Shown: positions 10,535 to 22,374, counted from the stretch's first letter. The stretch: 64,000 nt of DNA from Nothopassalora personata (GCA_033816765.1 CM066294.1:2976001-3040000); one strand, 5' to 3'. Numbers and translations: made by a program. Notes: a model not told the origin generated them from the letters alone.

Positions 10535-11443
10535 CTATGCTCCGCGTCTGTCCATGACTTCCGGCCAGTGCCTCTCATCAGGACATATTAAGCCGTCAAT
10601 CAAAATACTCGGGACTGCCTTGACGCGAGCCTTTCCGTACTTCGCCACAATCCTGTTCGGCCTGCCCACGAATCTATTCTTCTTCGAATGAACAATACAA
10701 CGACCACTGTGCAGCTGCCAGCGGATGTAATCGCCGCCCTTGACATCGCCTGGATTGAAGGTTTGCTGTAGGAAAGTCTCGAGTGTTATCGGTGCACCTG
10801 CTTGCACCGCGCGGGTCATCTTCAGAACCCCATCATTGGGGAAGTGGATGTGTATGCGAAATGTGACCTGCTGAAATAGAGCGTCCACCAGGAGCATCGA
10901 GCGCCCAAGGTTCGTCTTTGCGGCTTCTACCGTTGATTACACTTTGAGCAGTGGCAGCATTAACTTCTTGAACCACAGCTTCTGGCCATTCCATTCGCCG
11001 CTGCATGTGCAGTGTTCCAAGCATCGGATGGTAGGTTGCTGGTAATCGACTGCTGGAAGAAGAAGAGGATTTCGATACCACGAATCGGTCCGGCTTTTCA
11101 CCCGCCGCGAGATAGAATGCTTTTCGCCAACCTTCTTACGCACCTAACGCTGCTGCGCCGGCTTTGCTGTCTTACAAGTCTGCTGCTGCAGTGAAGTAGA
11201 GCCTCGGATGACGTCTCTGAAGTGAGTGCATATCCTGATCTCCCGCAGTATCTGTAAAGAGGATAGCTGGAGGTGGACTTGCTCATGCAGTTCCGGTGTT
11301 TCGAAGACGGCACGGCGTGATACGTCTGTAGTCATGAGTCTGGTGGCTCTACGCCCTGTGTTCGCCATCGAAGCTTGCTTCTTGCTGCTGGCAGTGTACT
11401 CTTCGTCGTCTTCAGGATCGCCAGGCCGCTTTCGCTTGGTCAT
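10535..11443 (-). pseudogene. F-box-like protein, broken by two in-frame stops
   Basis: One continuous frame on the minus strand starts at ATG 11443 with a Lys/Arg-rich N-terminus. It runs into AVFETPELHEQVHLQLSSLQILREIRICTHFRDVIRGSTSLQQ, the shape of an F-box-like domain in a large family of dothideomycete proteins. A TAG at 11144-11146 interrupts it, then the frame goes on (SWYRNPLLLPAV) to a TAA at 10937-10939. It then continues with LGRSMLLVDALFQQVTFRIHIHFPNDGVLKM to a stop at 10535. No frame change is needed across about 300 codons, which argues that one gene acquired two nonsense mutations. Both stops can be explained by C to T in a CpA context (CAG, CAA). Introns removing both stops are possible, but I see no convincing donor/acceptor pairs. 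Confidence 0.6.
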
Positions 11444-13085
11444 GGTGGTCGTGTGTGTCAAATGTATCGTGGTGATGATGTGATATTAAAGGCGCGATCA
11501 TCGTAGTCGATTGTGCGCGCGGCGCAGACTGCGGCGCGGCAAGTGAGGTTCTGCATCAGGCATCATGAAAACGTGATAGTGAAAATCACAATACCATTTG
11601 AAGTTGTTCCTTCTTACTTATCAGTTCCTGATGCCCTGTTTTGGGTAGCGGATCCGATCCTATGCGCACCTTCCTATAAAAATGTATACCTTACGCACTC
11701 ACGTTCCTGCTCTTCATCTTATCAGTGCCTGTCCTCAGCTCCGAAGTTCTCTGGAGTCTATGGCAATATAACGTTATGTAGGCTCTCACAACACCTCACA
11801 AGCTCAGGTCCCTCGAGCATCACCTTTGCGCCAGCGATCGATCTCGCGAATCGTCATGTTGACTACGAGTGATGGTCCATCACGTCAACCACCTGTTCGC
11901 ATCAATGCATGCTGGCTCCTCTTGTCCCAGGACTTGCCCAAAACGGCCTCTTGCCTGCAAAGCAGCTACAGTACAGTCCCGGGTCACCTGAACGGCTGGA
12001 ATCATGGACGGACGGCCGGAGACTCTGCAAGCCTTGGGTCGCATTGCAGTGAAGAGCTGAATCGTTCGGCCTAGAAGCATGGTGTTGGAAGCTTGCGTCA
12101 GCTTCAGGTCGTCTTCATGCCATTGAACCTTCGGCAATTGGGAGGCCCTGTGGACGGGTCGCAGATTTCTCTCGTTCAACAGCTACAGTGTCGCTGGCAA
12201 TGAAATCGGATTCGCTGTGTATTCGCACGATGCGCTGGGGATGGTTGAGAGAGGTTGAGAGAGGACTCAGCTTATGCATGCGTTCCTCGGACCCCTGCTC
12301 TTAGTTCTACCTCGGTGCGACCGCAAACTCCAAAAGTACAACCTTGCAGCAACATCGATGTCACGGCTCAAGAAGCACGCGATCGACGCCGTGCCAACCT
12401 CAACACCTGCGATGTTGTTGACAGCGTATCAAAAGTGCCACCAGGGACGCTGCACCACGACGTTGCCACAGTTGCCACGCAACGATATGCAAACAGTCTG
12501 CATAAACTTCATGTGCCTCGCGGAGCACGCGCGGTCGAAGCCATCGCCATACCAAGAGATGATAGTGGGGTATCAGCAGTACAAGCTGCTTGGCAATGAT
12601 ACACCTAGCTCCTACGGATTCACTGTGAAGAATGGCACTATCAGGTGTCTAGACCATGACTTCCTTCATCGAAGACCTCATGTCCAAGCGATCACGTCAA
12701 TACCCATATCGCGTCATTCACCTTGCCTCTTTGTCAAAGTTCTTTGAACGCAGATTCACAGCTGATCACAGTCTATCTATGCCGAGCTTCAAGAGCGCCG
12801 TCGACGGCGCCCACGCCCAGCAACGAAGAACGGAAAAATGCACGCCACAGTCGAAGTCTTGGACTTTGTAAGCTCGTTTGCCCAAGCTCTTGGGATATTG
12901 GCCGCACACGGCTTGTCCTCTTATCAATGACGAACCAGGACGAGGGATAGTTAAGTACTCTACGCCCTCTCCTTGGTACAGATCACTGCTCTCAGCTTCT
13001 TCCAAACGAGCTAAGTTCAGCACACTCCCGCATTTTGTTGACTATATCGAACACCCCCCTTGTGCTGGAGGACAATACAGCAACC
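11444..13085. other. intergenic region, about 1.6 kb
   Basis: Open frames of up to 157 codons (12274-12747) occur, but none shows a recognisable domain or consistent codon use. It contains the 5' flank of the permease gene. Possibly decayed sequence. Confidence 0.4.
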
Positions 13086-14920
13086 ATGGAGGCCTTCAAG
13101 AACCGAAATCCTTTCAAACGATCCGATACGGGTGACGTCGCTCAGGTCAAAGATTATGGCGTCAGCGGAGATGTCAGTGAGAAAGAATTGCCGGCCTATG
13201 ACCAAGGCGAGATCGAGCGGCGAGGGTCTACGGCCTCTTATAACATCTCTGGCATACACGATGACACGCACCGAAAACTGAAGCCACGTCACATCCAACT
13301 CATTGGTATCGGTGGTACTATCGGGACAGCGCTGTACGTGCAGATCGGACAGGGTCTCATGAATGGAGGCCCTGGAAGTTTATTCATTGCTTTCACCTTC
13401 TGGTAAGACGGGATCGCATATAATAGCAAGAGATGGTATACTGACGCTGCTGTTCAGGTGCTCCGTCGTCCTGGCTGTGACTATGTGCATGGCCGAGATG
13501 GTCACCTACCTGCCCATCTCATCACCATTCATTCGCTTTGCTGGTCGCTACGTGGACGAGGCGTTCGGGTTCGCTGCCGGATGGAACTTTTTCGTCTTCG
13601 AGGCCATTCTGGTACCTTTCGAGATCACAGCTTGCAACGTCATCATACACTACTGGTCCAATGCGTTGCCTACTGGAGCTGTGGTAGCCATTGTCATCGT
13701 CCTGTATGGTGCCATCAACTTGGTCAACGTCAAATGGTATGGTGAGGTCGAATTTTGGGCAGCGCTTGGTAAAGTGCTTCTCATCATTGGCCTTATCTTC
13801 TTCACTTTCGTGGTCATGCTTGGCGGTAATCCACTCGGCGATCGATTTGGCTTCAGGTACTGGAACAATCCTGGTTCATTCAAACCTCTATACTATGATG
13901 GCAATCTGGGCTACTTCCTTGGCTTCCTGCAATGCTTAATCCAGGCTTCTTTCGCTATCGCCGGCCCAGACTATGTCAGCATGTCTGCTGGCGAAGCAGA
14001 GAACCCACGTGTGGTCATGCCAAAGGCTTTCAACGCTGTCTTCTACCGTCTGACTGCCTTTTTCGTGCTCGGCGCTCTTTGTGTCGGAATTCTGGTCCCC
14101 TACAACGATCCCGAGATGATGGCAGCCTTCAAAAACAATGAGCCAGGTGCTGCAGCATCTCCGTACGTCGTGGCAATGAATCGACTCCGCATTGGCGTAC
14201 TGCCTCACATTGTCAACGCACTTGTACTGGCGTCTGCATTCTCCGCAGGCAACAGTTACATGTACTGCGCTTCACGCTCGCTCTTCGGAATGGCCCTAGA
14301 GGGCAAAGCACCAAAGCTCTTCACTAGGACCAACAAGATTGGTGTGCCATACAACTGCGTTATTGCTGTCCTGGCTATTTGTCTACTTGCTTTCCTGCAG
14401 GTCAGCGCCGGATCTGCCAAGGTTCTGGGCTGGTTTGTGAACCTGATCACAGCGTCGCAGCTCATCAACTTCGCTATCATGTGCTTCACGTTCCTTATGT
14501 GGTACAAGGCACTAAAGGCACAAGGCATCTCTCGCGACTCGCTACCTTACAAGGCGTTTGGACAGCCATATGTTGCATACTATGGTCTTGGTAAGTGCAT
14601 TTACGACTGAGAGTGAATTCACTCGCTAAACTTATACAGCATGGACCGCCGTCATGTCGATCGTCGGTGGCTACACCGTCTTCCTGCCCGGCTTTTGGGA
14701 ACCATCGACCTTCGTCTTCAGCTACTTTATGGTCGGTCTAACGCCTGTCCTCTTCGTTGCCTGGAAGATAATCCACAGGACCAAGTGGAAGCCTTTCACA
14801 CCAGAAATCATCGACCTGAAGGGCGAAGTCAGCGAGATTGAAGAGTACACTCGCAACTTCGTGCAACAGCCATACAAGAACACTGGTGACAAGGTATTCA
14901 ACAAGATGTTCGGTGGCTGA
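13086..14920 (+). CDS. amino-acid permease (fungal YAT family, APC superfamily)
   Basis: Three exons (13086-13402, 13458-14590, 14640-14920) give 576 residues. A hydrophilic N-terminus of about 75 residues is followed by RHIQLIGIGGTIGTALYVQIG, the diagnostic TM1 of fungal amino-acid permeases. It continues through about 12 membrane segments, including the FRYWNNPGSF loop and a TM6 region with GPDYVSMSAGEAENPR. The C-terminal cytosolic tail contains EVSEIEEYTRNF. The family imports amino acids with protons at the plasma membrane; substrate specificity cannot be read. The Lys residues in the N-terminal tail are plausible ubiquitination targets for endocytosis, as in yeast Gap1, but that is inference. 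Both introns are canonical and in phase. Confidence 0.94.
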
Positions 14921-15408
14921 ACATGGTACTATTCACTTTTGTGAAAGTGCAACAGATCAGCATTGATGTGATGTATACATAGGAAAAAGCACGACAGCAA
15001 CGAAGCAAATGAAACACAAGTCGAATATAACACGAACTCTTTCTGATGCATCGCACACGATGACTGTATCATGATTGAGACCGTGGGACCATAATCTACA
15101 TTCAAGCGGCTCTCTATGGTACGCTACCTAAAATCTGAAGCAGGGCATAAAGCACGTGCAGAGTTCACGATGGGTCGCAGTCCCTTTGTTCACTTACATA
15201 GTAACGATCATGGAGCTTTGTGAAGCTCTTTGAGCACAAAACACAATGCGCTCTCTCGTTAGCAACAATGAAAGCACCTCGAGTCAAATATGGCGTTCTC
15301 GAGCGCCGCCCAGTACGTTCTCTCCCCCAAGCCCTCAAATCACTACTCTGTAGCATCGGAAGGAAGCTACCAAAATTTCAACATACCATATCGATTGTCC
15401 GTGCGAAT
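14921..15408. other. intergenic region
   Basis: Between tandem genes. The frame of the next gene is open upstream to 15220 with another ATG at 15268, so up to 47 extra residues are possible for that gene. No other feature seen. Confidence 0.4.
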
Positions 15409-16518
15409 ATGGCGAACACTCACCCTGAGCTTGCGGATGCGCGGGATCGCTTCCGCAGAGTCAATGACAGCCGCGCCCGATGTCTGGAGAACCGTTACCA
15501 ACTCAGAGCGGAGCTCGAGCAGGTTAGAGACGAACTCCTTGAGTTGGAGGATCGTATTCGAGGCCCGGGGTTTCCAGACTTCATTGACCGGTATGTAGCA
15601 ATCAGGAGTCGCTTCGGACGGCTGAAAGAGGAATATCACGACAACGAGGAAGTGCTTCACAGGCTTGACGAGACGGTCGAGCGTGCGAATGACGATCTTC
15701 GTGAGGTGGATCGCAGACTTAGACGCGAGCAGGGAGGTAGTCGAAATTCAACAACCACTCACCAGTATTCGTATGCCTCGGGCCTGGCCTCAGAACAAAG
15801 CAAATCCTCGCGCCACGGTCGTTCTGAGAAACATCGGGACAATGGTCGCGGGCATCATTCACGGGAAACGAAGCCTGACTTGCACCGCTCGCGCGAAGGC
15901 AAGCAAGATTCGAGCACTCACCATTATAATTATGGCCGTCCTCCCTTCTCGCACCAGGATTCCCACGGCGAGTCTCCGCACTCCAGTCGCTACGAGGACA
16001 GCCATCGTGGGTACTTCACTCGTGAGACAAGACATGACTTTGCGAGCTCAAGAAGACCAAGCATGCCGCGGGAGCGGCACTCTCGCTACGAGAATCATCG
16101 TCATGACGAGCGTCCACACTACTCTAATCGTGAACACCACGACCGCAGCAAGCAGGACTCTTCTTCCGAAGCCAAGCATCCCAAATCTGGTCCCAGCCGC
16201 GACCCATCGCCCGACTTCCCTCCCTCTGCGCAGACAGTCGCAAGCTGGCGCAAGTACGTCGACCATTGCTTTGCTGACTACTCCAAGATCAAGAAGTTCC
16301 CGCACCCACCAGTTGTGAAGGATGAGAATTGGGAGCATAATCTCAAGACTCTACTTCTTTGCCTTGGCGACTATGATCTGAAGAAGGAGAGGCTGAGGTG
16401 GCATCCCGATAAGTTCAGCGCTTGTGCGGCTGATAAGCAGAATGAGTGGAAGGGGTTTGCGAAGGAGGTTTTCGTGGTTATGAATGAGGCGAGAAAGCAG
16501 AGAGAGAAGGAGGGATAG
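15409..16518 (+). CDS. coiled-coil protein with C-terminal HPDK-containing domain, unknown function
   Basis: A single exon of 369 residues. Residues about 5-110 form a predicted coiled coil with heptads rich in Arg, Glu and Leu. The middle (about 115-260) is extremely rich in His, Ser, Arg and Asp with repeated SRYE/SRE patterns, so it is disordered. The C-terminus (about 270-369) contains VASWRKYVDHCFADYSKIKKFP and then LKKERLRWHPDKFS followed by VFVVMNEARKQREK. The RWHPDKF motif recalls the J-domain-like terminus of NFKBIL1 and many fungal hypothetical proteins, but the canonical J-domain helices are not complete. Start at 15409 is chosen because the coiled coil follows at once; 15268 is an alternative. 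Confidence 0.7.
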   Translation: MANTHPELADARDRFRRVNDSRARCLENRYQLRAELEQVRDELLELEDRIRGPGFPDFIDRYVAIRSRFGRLKEEYHDNEEVLHRLDETVERANDDLREVDRRLRREQGGSRNSTTTHQYSYASGLASEQSKSSRHGRSEKHRDNGRGHHSRETKPDLHRSREGKQDSSTHHYNYGRPPFSHQDSHGESPHSSRYEDSHRGYFTRETRHDFASSRRPSMPRERHSRYENHRHDERPHYSNREHHDRSKQDSSSEAKHPKSGPSRDPSPDFPPSAQTVASWRKYVDHCFADYSKIKKFPHPPVVKDENWEHNLKTLLLCLGDYDLKKERLRWHPDKFSACAADKQNEWKGFAKEVFVVMNEARKQREKEG

Positions 16519-16751
16519 AATCGGGGTTAGGGGTATAGTGGTGGTCGTATGAGTACTGTACGTTTTCTTGTTAAAGTTGATGTCTGTGCTCTAGAGTCGT
16601 AACGTGATGGTGTTGTGCAGGGATGACCTGTAAGGTCCGTGATTGGTGTTTGGCGTGCATACGCTATCTAACGGCCCTCAGTGATCTTTCCTTCTTCATG
16701 CACTGCGTCACGGATTGTTTGTTGATCACACTCAGGATGAATCTGAATCTC

Positions 16752-17486
16752 ATGTCAACAGCGAACATGATCATTATTCAGACCCTGCGGCTGGTGCTTC
16801 GCGCTGCGGAGCAAGAAGATGCCGTTGCGCTTCATCAGATAATGAAGGACCCAGAGACGATGAGATTCTGGTACTCACTCTAACATCCTATCTGACCCCT
16901 CCCATTGACGGCCGCCCGCAGGAGCGAGTTGCCTCACTCCGACCTTGCCCGCACCGAGGCCTGGGTGTCATCAATGATACAGTCGGGCCAGAACGGCATT
17001 ACTGACTTCACAATCTGCCTGAAGAACGACGTGGATGAGCCGAGACGACCTCCAGAGACCGAACATGCAAAACCACGCCTCATCGGCAAAGTCGGCATCT
17101 TTCGAGCTCGTCCTTCCAACGAGTTGGGCTTTGTGCTGGACCGCAGCCACTGGGGCAAAGGTCTAGCGAAAGAGGCCCTGACGACGCTCTTCGCCTATCT
17201 ATTTAGCTTGAGACAAGATCACGAAGTCAGCGCGGCGCTGGAGGATGCCGACCTGGATCCGCACGTGAACTTGTCTTCCGAGGAGCTGCGAAGTCCCTGG
17301 CTGTACCCCTCGATCACTGCAGATACGGAGCCGCGGAACGCTGCGAGTATACGTCTCTTGAAGGAGCTAGGCTTTGTCGAGACCGGACATGTCAAGGAGA
17401 GCTTCAAGGTTGGGGATGATTGGCAAGATACCCTGTACCTGCGTTTGACGAGAGAGAAGTGGCTCAATCAGTGTGGCCGAGTCTGA
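16752..17486 (+). CDS. GNAT acetyltransferase, RimJ/RimL-like
   Basis: Two exons (16752-16870, 16922-17486) give 227 residues. It starts with the typical LRLVLRAAEQEDAVALHQIMKDPETMRFW of the Acetyltransf_3 family. A central strand follows with LIGKVGIF, then ELGFVLDRSHWGKGLAKEALTTLFAYLF, carrying the acetyl-CoA-binding W-G-K-G-L-A loop. The end has NAASIRLLKELGFVETGHVKE and a final WQDTLYLRLTREKW. Such enzymes acetylate protein N-termini or small amines. Three ATGs (16737, 16752, 16767) are possible starts; only the distance to the first strand favours the later two. This gene is intact, unlike the GNAT near 4.3-5.1 kb. Confidence 0.88.
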
Positions 17487-18191
17487 GCAGCTCAGAAGTT
17501 GCTTCTTCGCGGGTGAGTGGGGGCCGGCACGATTAATATGATAATGGCTGCTCGACGTCAAATTGGCGTATAATTCTGGCATTACGCAGAACAAGCTGCC
17601 CAGGCGCGGCTCGCGATGCAGGACAAGTAAAATTCATATAACGAAGTAGATCGCACTGCAAGATCTCGCCGCCGTCGCTCCTGTCTCGCCGGCTTGCTTT
17701 GCTTCGCCGCCTCATTAGCGCCCAATGCACAGACTGGAAGGGGCGGCGGCGAGACGTGCGCGTGGGCAGGAGGCAGGAGACCTCGTCGGAGACAACACAG
17801 AGGCTCAGTGCATTCTGCCTGCATTGGTGATGGCGTAAACAGGTGTGACGGGATCTGCGAATTGTCTGACGTATCTCATACAGTGTCATACCTACCTGGA
17901 CGTGCAACCCTCAATGACTTGACAAAGAAGCTAGACGTGGATGTGGTGAACGGCAGCTGGGACTTCAGTGGCCATGTGCTGCGCGGTTGAACCTGTCGGG
18001 ACCGCACACTTCTGCTGTGACCGGAGACGTCTCCGAGCTACGTACAGCATTAGGATTGTCTGATCAGCTCTGCTACCCGGTGGTGTCGGAGCAAATGTGG
18101 AGAACCGTACGGTTTTATAAGGACACTCATAGCTACATTGCACCAAGTTCGCAGGGGCCTGCTCAAAGCCCAAGAAGGACGACCCCAATAT
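17487..18191. other. intergenic region
   Basis: No recognisable gene on either strand. Short overlapping open frames only. Confidence 0.4.
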
Positions 18192-18539
18192 TCAATCTGC
18201 AGGTGATCATCAGGATGAGTACCCAAATGTCCCGAAAAAAGCTAGGAAGCGACTTAGTTATACATAGTGGGCGGTCGATGATGAATTGCTTCGGGCTGGG
18301 GGACTCACCATTGCCGTTACCAAAAACTGGAGCAGGTGGGAACTGGCGCTTGCCAAAGGAGTTTCCGCTGCCACCGTTGTTACCATTGAGATTGCCGATG
18401 AGATTGCCCTTTAGCAGTATTAGCGATGACCTGACACGACCAAAGTTACTTGGCGTACATCGAGGTTGCCATTGCCCTGGGCGGTTGGAAGAGCGCCGAC
18501 AGAGCCAATGATGGCAGCGGTGATGAGACCGACACGCAT
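18192..18539 (-). CDS. candidate small secreted peptide precursor
   Basis: The first exon (18539-18450) encodes MRVGLITAAIIGSVGALPTA, a good signal peptide, followed by a Gly/Asn-rich segment. A 41-nt intron with a CTAAT-like branch site leads to exon 2 (18408-18309). That exon reads GNLIGNLNGNNGGSGNSFGKRQFPPAPVFGNGN and contains one Lys-Arg pair usable by a Kex2-type protease. A GTGAGT at the exon end suggests a further intron and a very short last exon (stop at 18192). If it is not spliced, the frame runs on to 18163. The total is about 64 residues with no cysteines in the mature part. The function is unknown; it could be a processed peptide or a surface peptide. Confidence 0.4.
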
Positions 18540-20467
18540 GTTTATCGAATGTGTATTGACGAAAGAAGCGATGGACTGTTGTAAGTGATTGTGTATTGAA
18601 GAAGCTGACGGCTGATGGAGATGCTGAACTTATACCTCGAACACAGCGCACACAGTACGTTCAGATGCATCTATTTCGACCGCGATCGCTGTGTTGAATC
18701 GGCTCGAGCCCAGAGCTTGCTGCTGGCGGCGGCATATGCCAGAGCGCTGCACAGGAGGCGTCAGTGAGATCTTTACAGTAGACGCTTCGTAGAGCTTGAC
18801 ACATCGAATGAATCCAGTTCTCAAGCGGCTGGGCTTGCAGAGGGTTCTCCCGTATTGCTCACAGCCAGGGCTACAGGGATAGCATGAGCTGGCATCTGGT
18901 TATGTACCACCCTTTACCGTTGAAACCGTACAGAGACCAGCCTTAACATTTCTGTTGATCGATAGCTGCAATTCCATCGACAACCTCGATGTGTCCAGAC
19001 ACATCCGACCACATCTCACAGACTTCAATGGCGCGCACAGCAGTGTAGAGCCTGGGGGATGTACAGTAGTGATGGTTTGGTCTTGCACTCGAAGCTGTCG
19101 ATCAAGATCAACTCATTATACACGTGTGCCGCGTACATGCCGCGGTCTGCTGATCACATTTGTCGGACACTTTAGTTAAGATGCGCAGTCATCTTGACTG
19201 CTTTCCCGAAAGTGCTACACCATGGTCATACCAACAAGCCGTGTCGGTTGGAGCGGCAAGGCCCGTCATAACAGCTGCACACCAGAGGAAGCGTCGCTGC
19301 AAAGGCGTCCGAGTCTGCGGCCAAAGACGCAATGCGATCTTATCTGAGCCGTGATCCGAGGAGTTATTGATGAGAGGTTCGTGGTCCATTGAGTGCTTGG
19401 GACTGCGCTGAAGCACTGCGTCCATTGCTGCACTGAAAGGATGTTGGATGTAGGCCTCGGTGATGTAGTAGACGGGTGGAGTGAGTTCCGTCGTTCGTGC
19501 GCACAGCGCTTCTGCAAGTTTGCTGATGCCTCGCAGCGCTGATCAGTAATAGTAAGAAGGTCGCTTGGGTGCGATCTTCCCGTCGGTGCTTGTTGGTGGC
19601 CGCGGTTCTCTCGCGTAGAGCTTGTTTTTAGGGACCTGCCGATCACACTCTCCTGCAGTGTGCACGAGCTGCACTATTAGGAATGTTTCGAGCTTCACGT
19701 AATTCATAATTACACGTGTAGGACTCCATCAATCGATCAAGTTCATATATGCCAGAGCTTTCAAGGCCTGGACGAGTGTACTACAGCTTCTGCAGCAAGC
19801 GCGTGGGCTACGGTCGTAGAAAAGAACCATGGCGACCATACGAGCTTGTTGCTGTCTTGCTTTCCTAGCATCAACAGATTTGCTCGGCCCTCAAATCCCT
19901 CACATCATGCCAGGATCGTATGATGTTCACGGCTGGTGAGACGACTTTGAAAACAACCGATATGGTTGGAATGGTTCAATTGTCCAAGATCGAGAAGCTC
20001 AAAAGAACAGGTTGTATTTTACGCCGTGCCCGGGAATACAAGCCAGACGATTTTTTCGATTGTCTGTCTTTCTATCTTACTGTCTCTCAAACAGTGATGC
20101 GTATGCTTTGTCAACACTTGGATGCGAGACTTTCTACTTTAGGAATGTCCCGAGCCGTCCATACGGGCAGCTCCTTGAGTTGGACTTGATCATGCCAAGT
20201 CAAAGACTGGAATCTTGCGTTGAGGCGTCTCTACTCAACGAGCCGATGCCGCAAGAACAGGTGCTGTAAGCTTCAGCAGTTTGTCGTTGATGATGGATCA
20301 CAGATATGCTCCTGAGGGCGAAATTCAATCGAGCTGCCGAATCTTCGGATGGAGGTCGGGCTAGAGTAAGACTTTGGCAGACAGCGAATTAGCACCGTGT
20401 CGACCAGACAAAACCTCACCACTCCATCGGTACAGCCGCTGCATCTAATCACGCACCCAAGGTCCTC
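18540..20467. other. intergenic region, about 1.9 kb, no gene seen
   Basis: Short open frames on both strands, none over about 126 codons and none with family resemblance. It carries the promoter of the small secreted gene and of the next gene. No repeat or RNA gene recognised. Confidence 0.4.
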
Positions 20468-20968
20468 ATGAGCTCTGTATCGCCGGAAGAAGAAGCCCGC
20501 TCGACGCCTGTGAGTACAGAAGAGACAGATGCCTTCACAAGAGTCCGCACACAAGCTCTCACCATCAACTTTGCCCTCAATATCAGAGATTTTGGGCTCC
20601 TATCCAGCTGTCTCAGCAAGGGCTTCGTCGGCTACTGGGCGTTCTTGCCGGACACGCCACTGGATAAGACGACCTTTGTCGACTCAATGTGGAAGCATGC
20701 TGAGCAAAATCCTAACTGGCAATGTAAGGCCGTCGATATTTACCTTCACGGGAAGGGAAGGTATGCCAACGGTCAACCGGAATGGATTGGCATGATGCTG
20801 GACTGTCAACAGACAGGAGAGCCGGACGGCATCGTGAGGAAGACTTTCATGCTGTTGGAGTTTAGGCGACCAGAGGAGGATGACGATGTTGGAAATGATG
20901 TTGAGTGGCTCTGCACCAGCCTGAAGGCCACGCAAGGGTTGGTGGCAGGCGATGCGTGGTTCATCTAG
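20468..20968 (+). CDS. probable NTF2-like / SnoaL-fold protein
   Basis: A single exon of 166 residues. After a disordered N-terminus (about 20 residues rich in Ser, Thr, Glu) comes a helix-rich part, VRTQALTINFALNIRDFGLLSSCLSKGFVGYW. Strand-like segments follow (WQCKAVDIYLHGKGRYANG, WIGMMLDC, RKTFMLLEFRR, EWLCTSLKATQGLV). Length and layout fit the cone-shaped SnoaL/NTF2 fold found in many small fungal proteins of unknown role. The assignment is structural guesswork from composition; no catalytic motif is visible. Confidence 0.6.
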   Translation: MSSVSPEEEARSTPVSTEETDAFTRVRTQALTINFALNIRDFGLLSSCLSKGFVGYWAFLPDTPLDKTTFVDSMWKHAEQNPNWQCKAVDIYLHGKGRYANGQPEWIGMMLDCQQTGEPDGIVRKTFMLLEFRRPEEDDDVGNDVEWLCTSLKATQGLVAGDAWFI

Positions 20969-21093
20969 GCGATGAGCATCCAGGAGCGGGCCTGTCGGAA
21001 TTGGAATCATGGTTTTCTGGGCGTTTGGTTGGAGGTTCATTTGGGTAGAATGAAGAATCTGTCGTCAAATGTATGCTGTAGTAGTGGAGTAGC

Positions 21094-21897
21094 TCATCCG
21101 TGTCCCCAGACACTGGCTCGAAGGTCTTTGTCCAACGCAGTCTCAATGTACTTGCCAGCAGCCTTTTGCTTAGCTTTCAGCCTTTTCTCCGTCTTCATGA
21201 ACTCCCGAATGCCGACAGGTATACCGGCCAGAGGATCGACATCATCTTTCGTGGCTTTTGTTGTTCCCGGTTGCGATGGAGGCACCCAATTGGTCTCGCT
21301 TCCTCCACCATCATCGTCCATGCTGATAGCGACATGACTGGGTACACCATCTTCTTGAGCCATCATACCAGTCGCCTGACCTGTCGTTCTTTGGTCCATC
21401 ATCTTCTGATACGCCTCGTTCCTCTTTGCGAGATAATCCTCCATCTCCTCCCGGTAGAGCTCCCAGACACAGTTCACACAGCCCGACATGCAGCAATTGT
21501 CTGGCTCCTCAGGCTTGGGAGGCACCAGGACACCTGCGATCATCTGACCCTTGCTCTCAAGCTCCTTCTGCCTTTCCTCTGGTCCGGCTGGCCTTGATCC
21601 GAACACAAGTCGTGCTTTGGCCAAAGTCTCCTCTCTCGTAGTCATAGGCCGTTTTTCAGGTGGCGACGGTTCCGGTTGTGTCTTGGTAGCAGGCTGGACC
21701 TTATGCAATGGTGCATCGAGCACATCGGCGACATAGCCAGTGAAGCCTTCAGATTGCTTATCGGGGCCTTGTTTCTCGTGTCGCCTCGAGGTATGGCTGA
21801 GGGATCGCGACTGCTGCCATGATACCCATTGGTGCCCAGCAACGAGAGTCGACCGTCTTGTGGAGTTCTTTTCGACGGCACGAACCACAGGTCGCAT
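21094..21897 (-). CDS. Oxidored-like domain protein, probably mitochondrial
   Basis: A single exon of 267 residues. The N-terminus is Arg/Ser/Thr-rich and lacks acids for about 40 residues (a mitochondrial targeting profile). The core has PEEPDNCCMSGCVNCVWELYREEMEDY, the CC-x-x-x-C-x-x-C signature of the Oxidored-like family (PF09791) found in yeast YPL107W and vertebrate OXLD1. The C-terminus holds DPLAGIPVGIREFMKTEKRLKAK, also conserved in fungal members. The clustered cysteines suggest metal or redox chemistry, but the molecular function is not established. Intronless, with a good start context. Confidence 0.85.
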   Translation of the reverse strand: MRPVVRAVEKNSTRRSTLVAGHQWVSWQQSRSLSHTSRRHEKQGPDKQSEGFTGYVADVLDAPLHKVQPATKTQPEPSPPEKRPMTTREETLAKARLVFGSRPAGPEERQKELESKGQMIAGVLVPPKPEEPDNCCMSGCVNCVWELYREEMEDYLAKRNEAYQKMMDQRTTGQATGMMAQEDGVPSHVAISMDDDGGGSETNWVPPSQPGTTKATKDDVDPLAGIPVGIREFMKTEKRLKAKQKAAGKYIETALDKDLRASVWGHG

Positions 21898-22374
21898 CGT
21901 TAGATGGAGAAGAAGAGAAGATTGACCTTCGATGTTTCATGGTACGGGATATGGAATGACGTACAAGCCGAGGCCTCGGGCCGAAAAGCATGACCTGACA
22001 GGAATGTGCTGTTTCCCTACTAGAACTAGCCGAGATGTTGACAAAGCAGACAGCTGCAGCGCACAAACAGCTATGCACGAAGCACCGGCTCTTTCCTTCA
22101 ACAGGAGGTATCACTTCACAAACATCTGCTGGAATGCTCTGCGAGAATCGGGAGTCATGAAGAGAATGGCATCAGGTACTACACGTAGTCGTGTGCTGCC
22201 TATTTGGTGGGTGCTGAGTTCCTACATTACGAGCTGGGATCAGTTTCAGCCTGTATTTGCTCTTGCCTCAGGACACTTCATGTCCAGTATTTTCTCTGCC
22301 ACGCAGAAGACATTACCGCTCCAAGCACCTTCAGGTAAACAGCACAATCTGGACTACTAATAACACATGCTGCC
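21898..22374. other. divergent promoter region
   Basis: Between the Oxidored-like gene and the FAD-oxidase gene. An open frame at 21932-22360 has no coding character and is not called. Confidence 0.4.

Noticed and set aside
12274..12747. 157-codon open frame
   Set aside because: Composition is not protein-like, it overlaps a competing frame, and no domain is recognisable.
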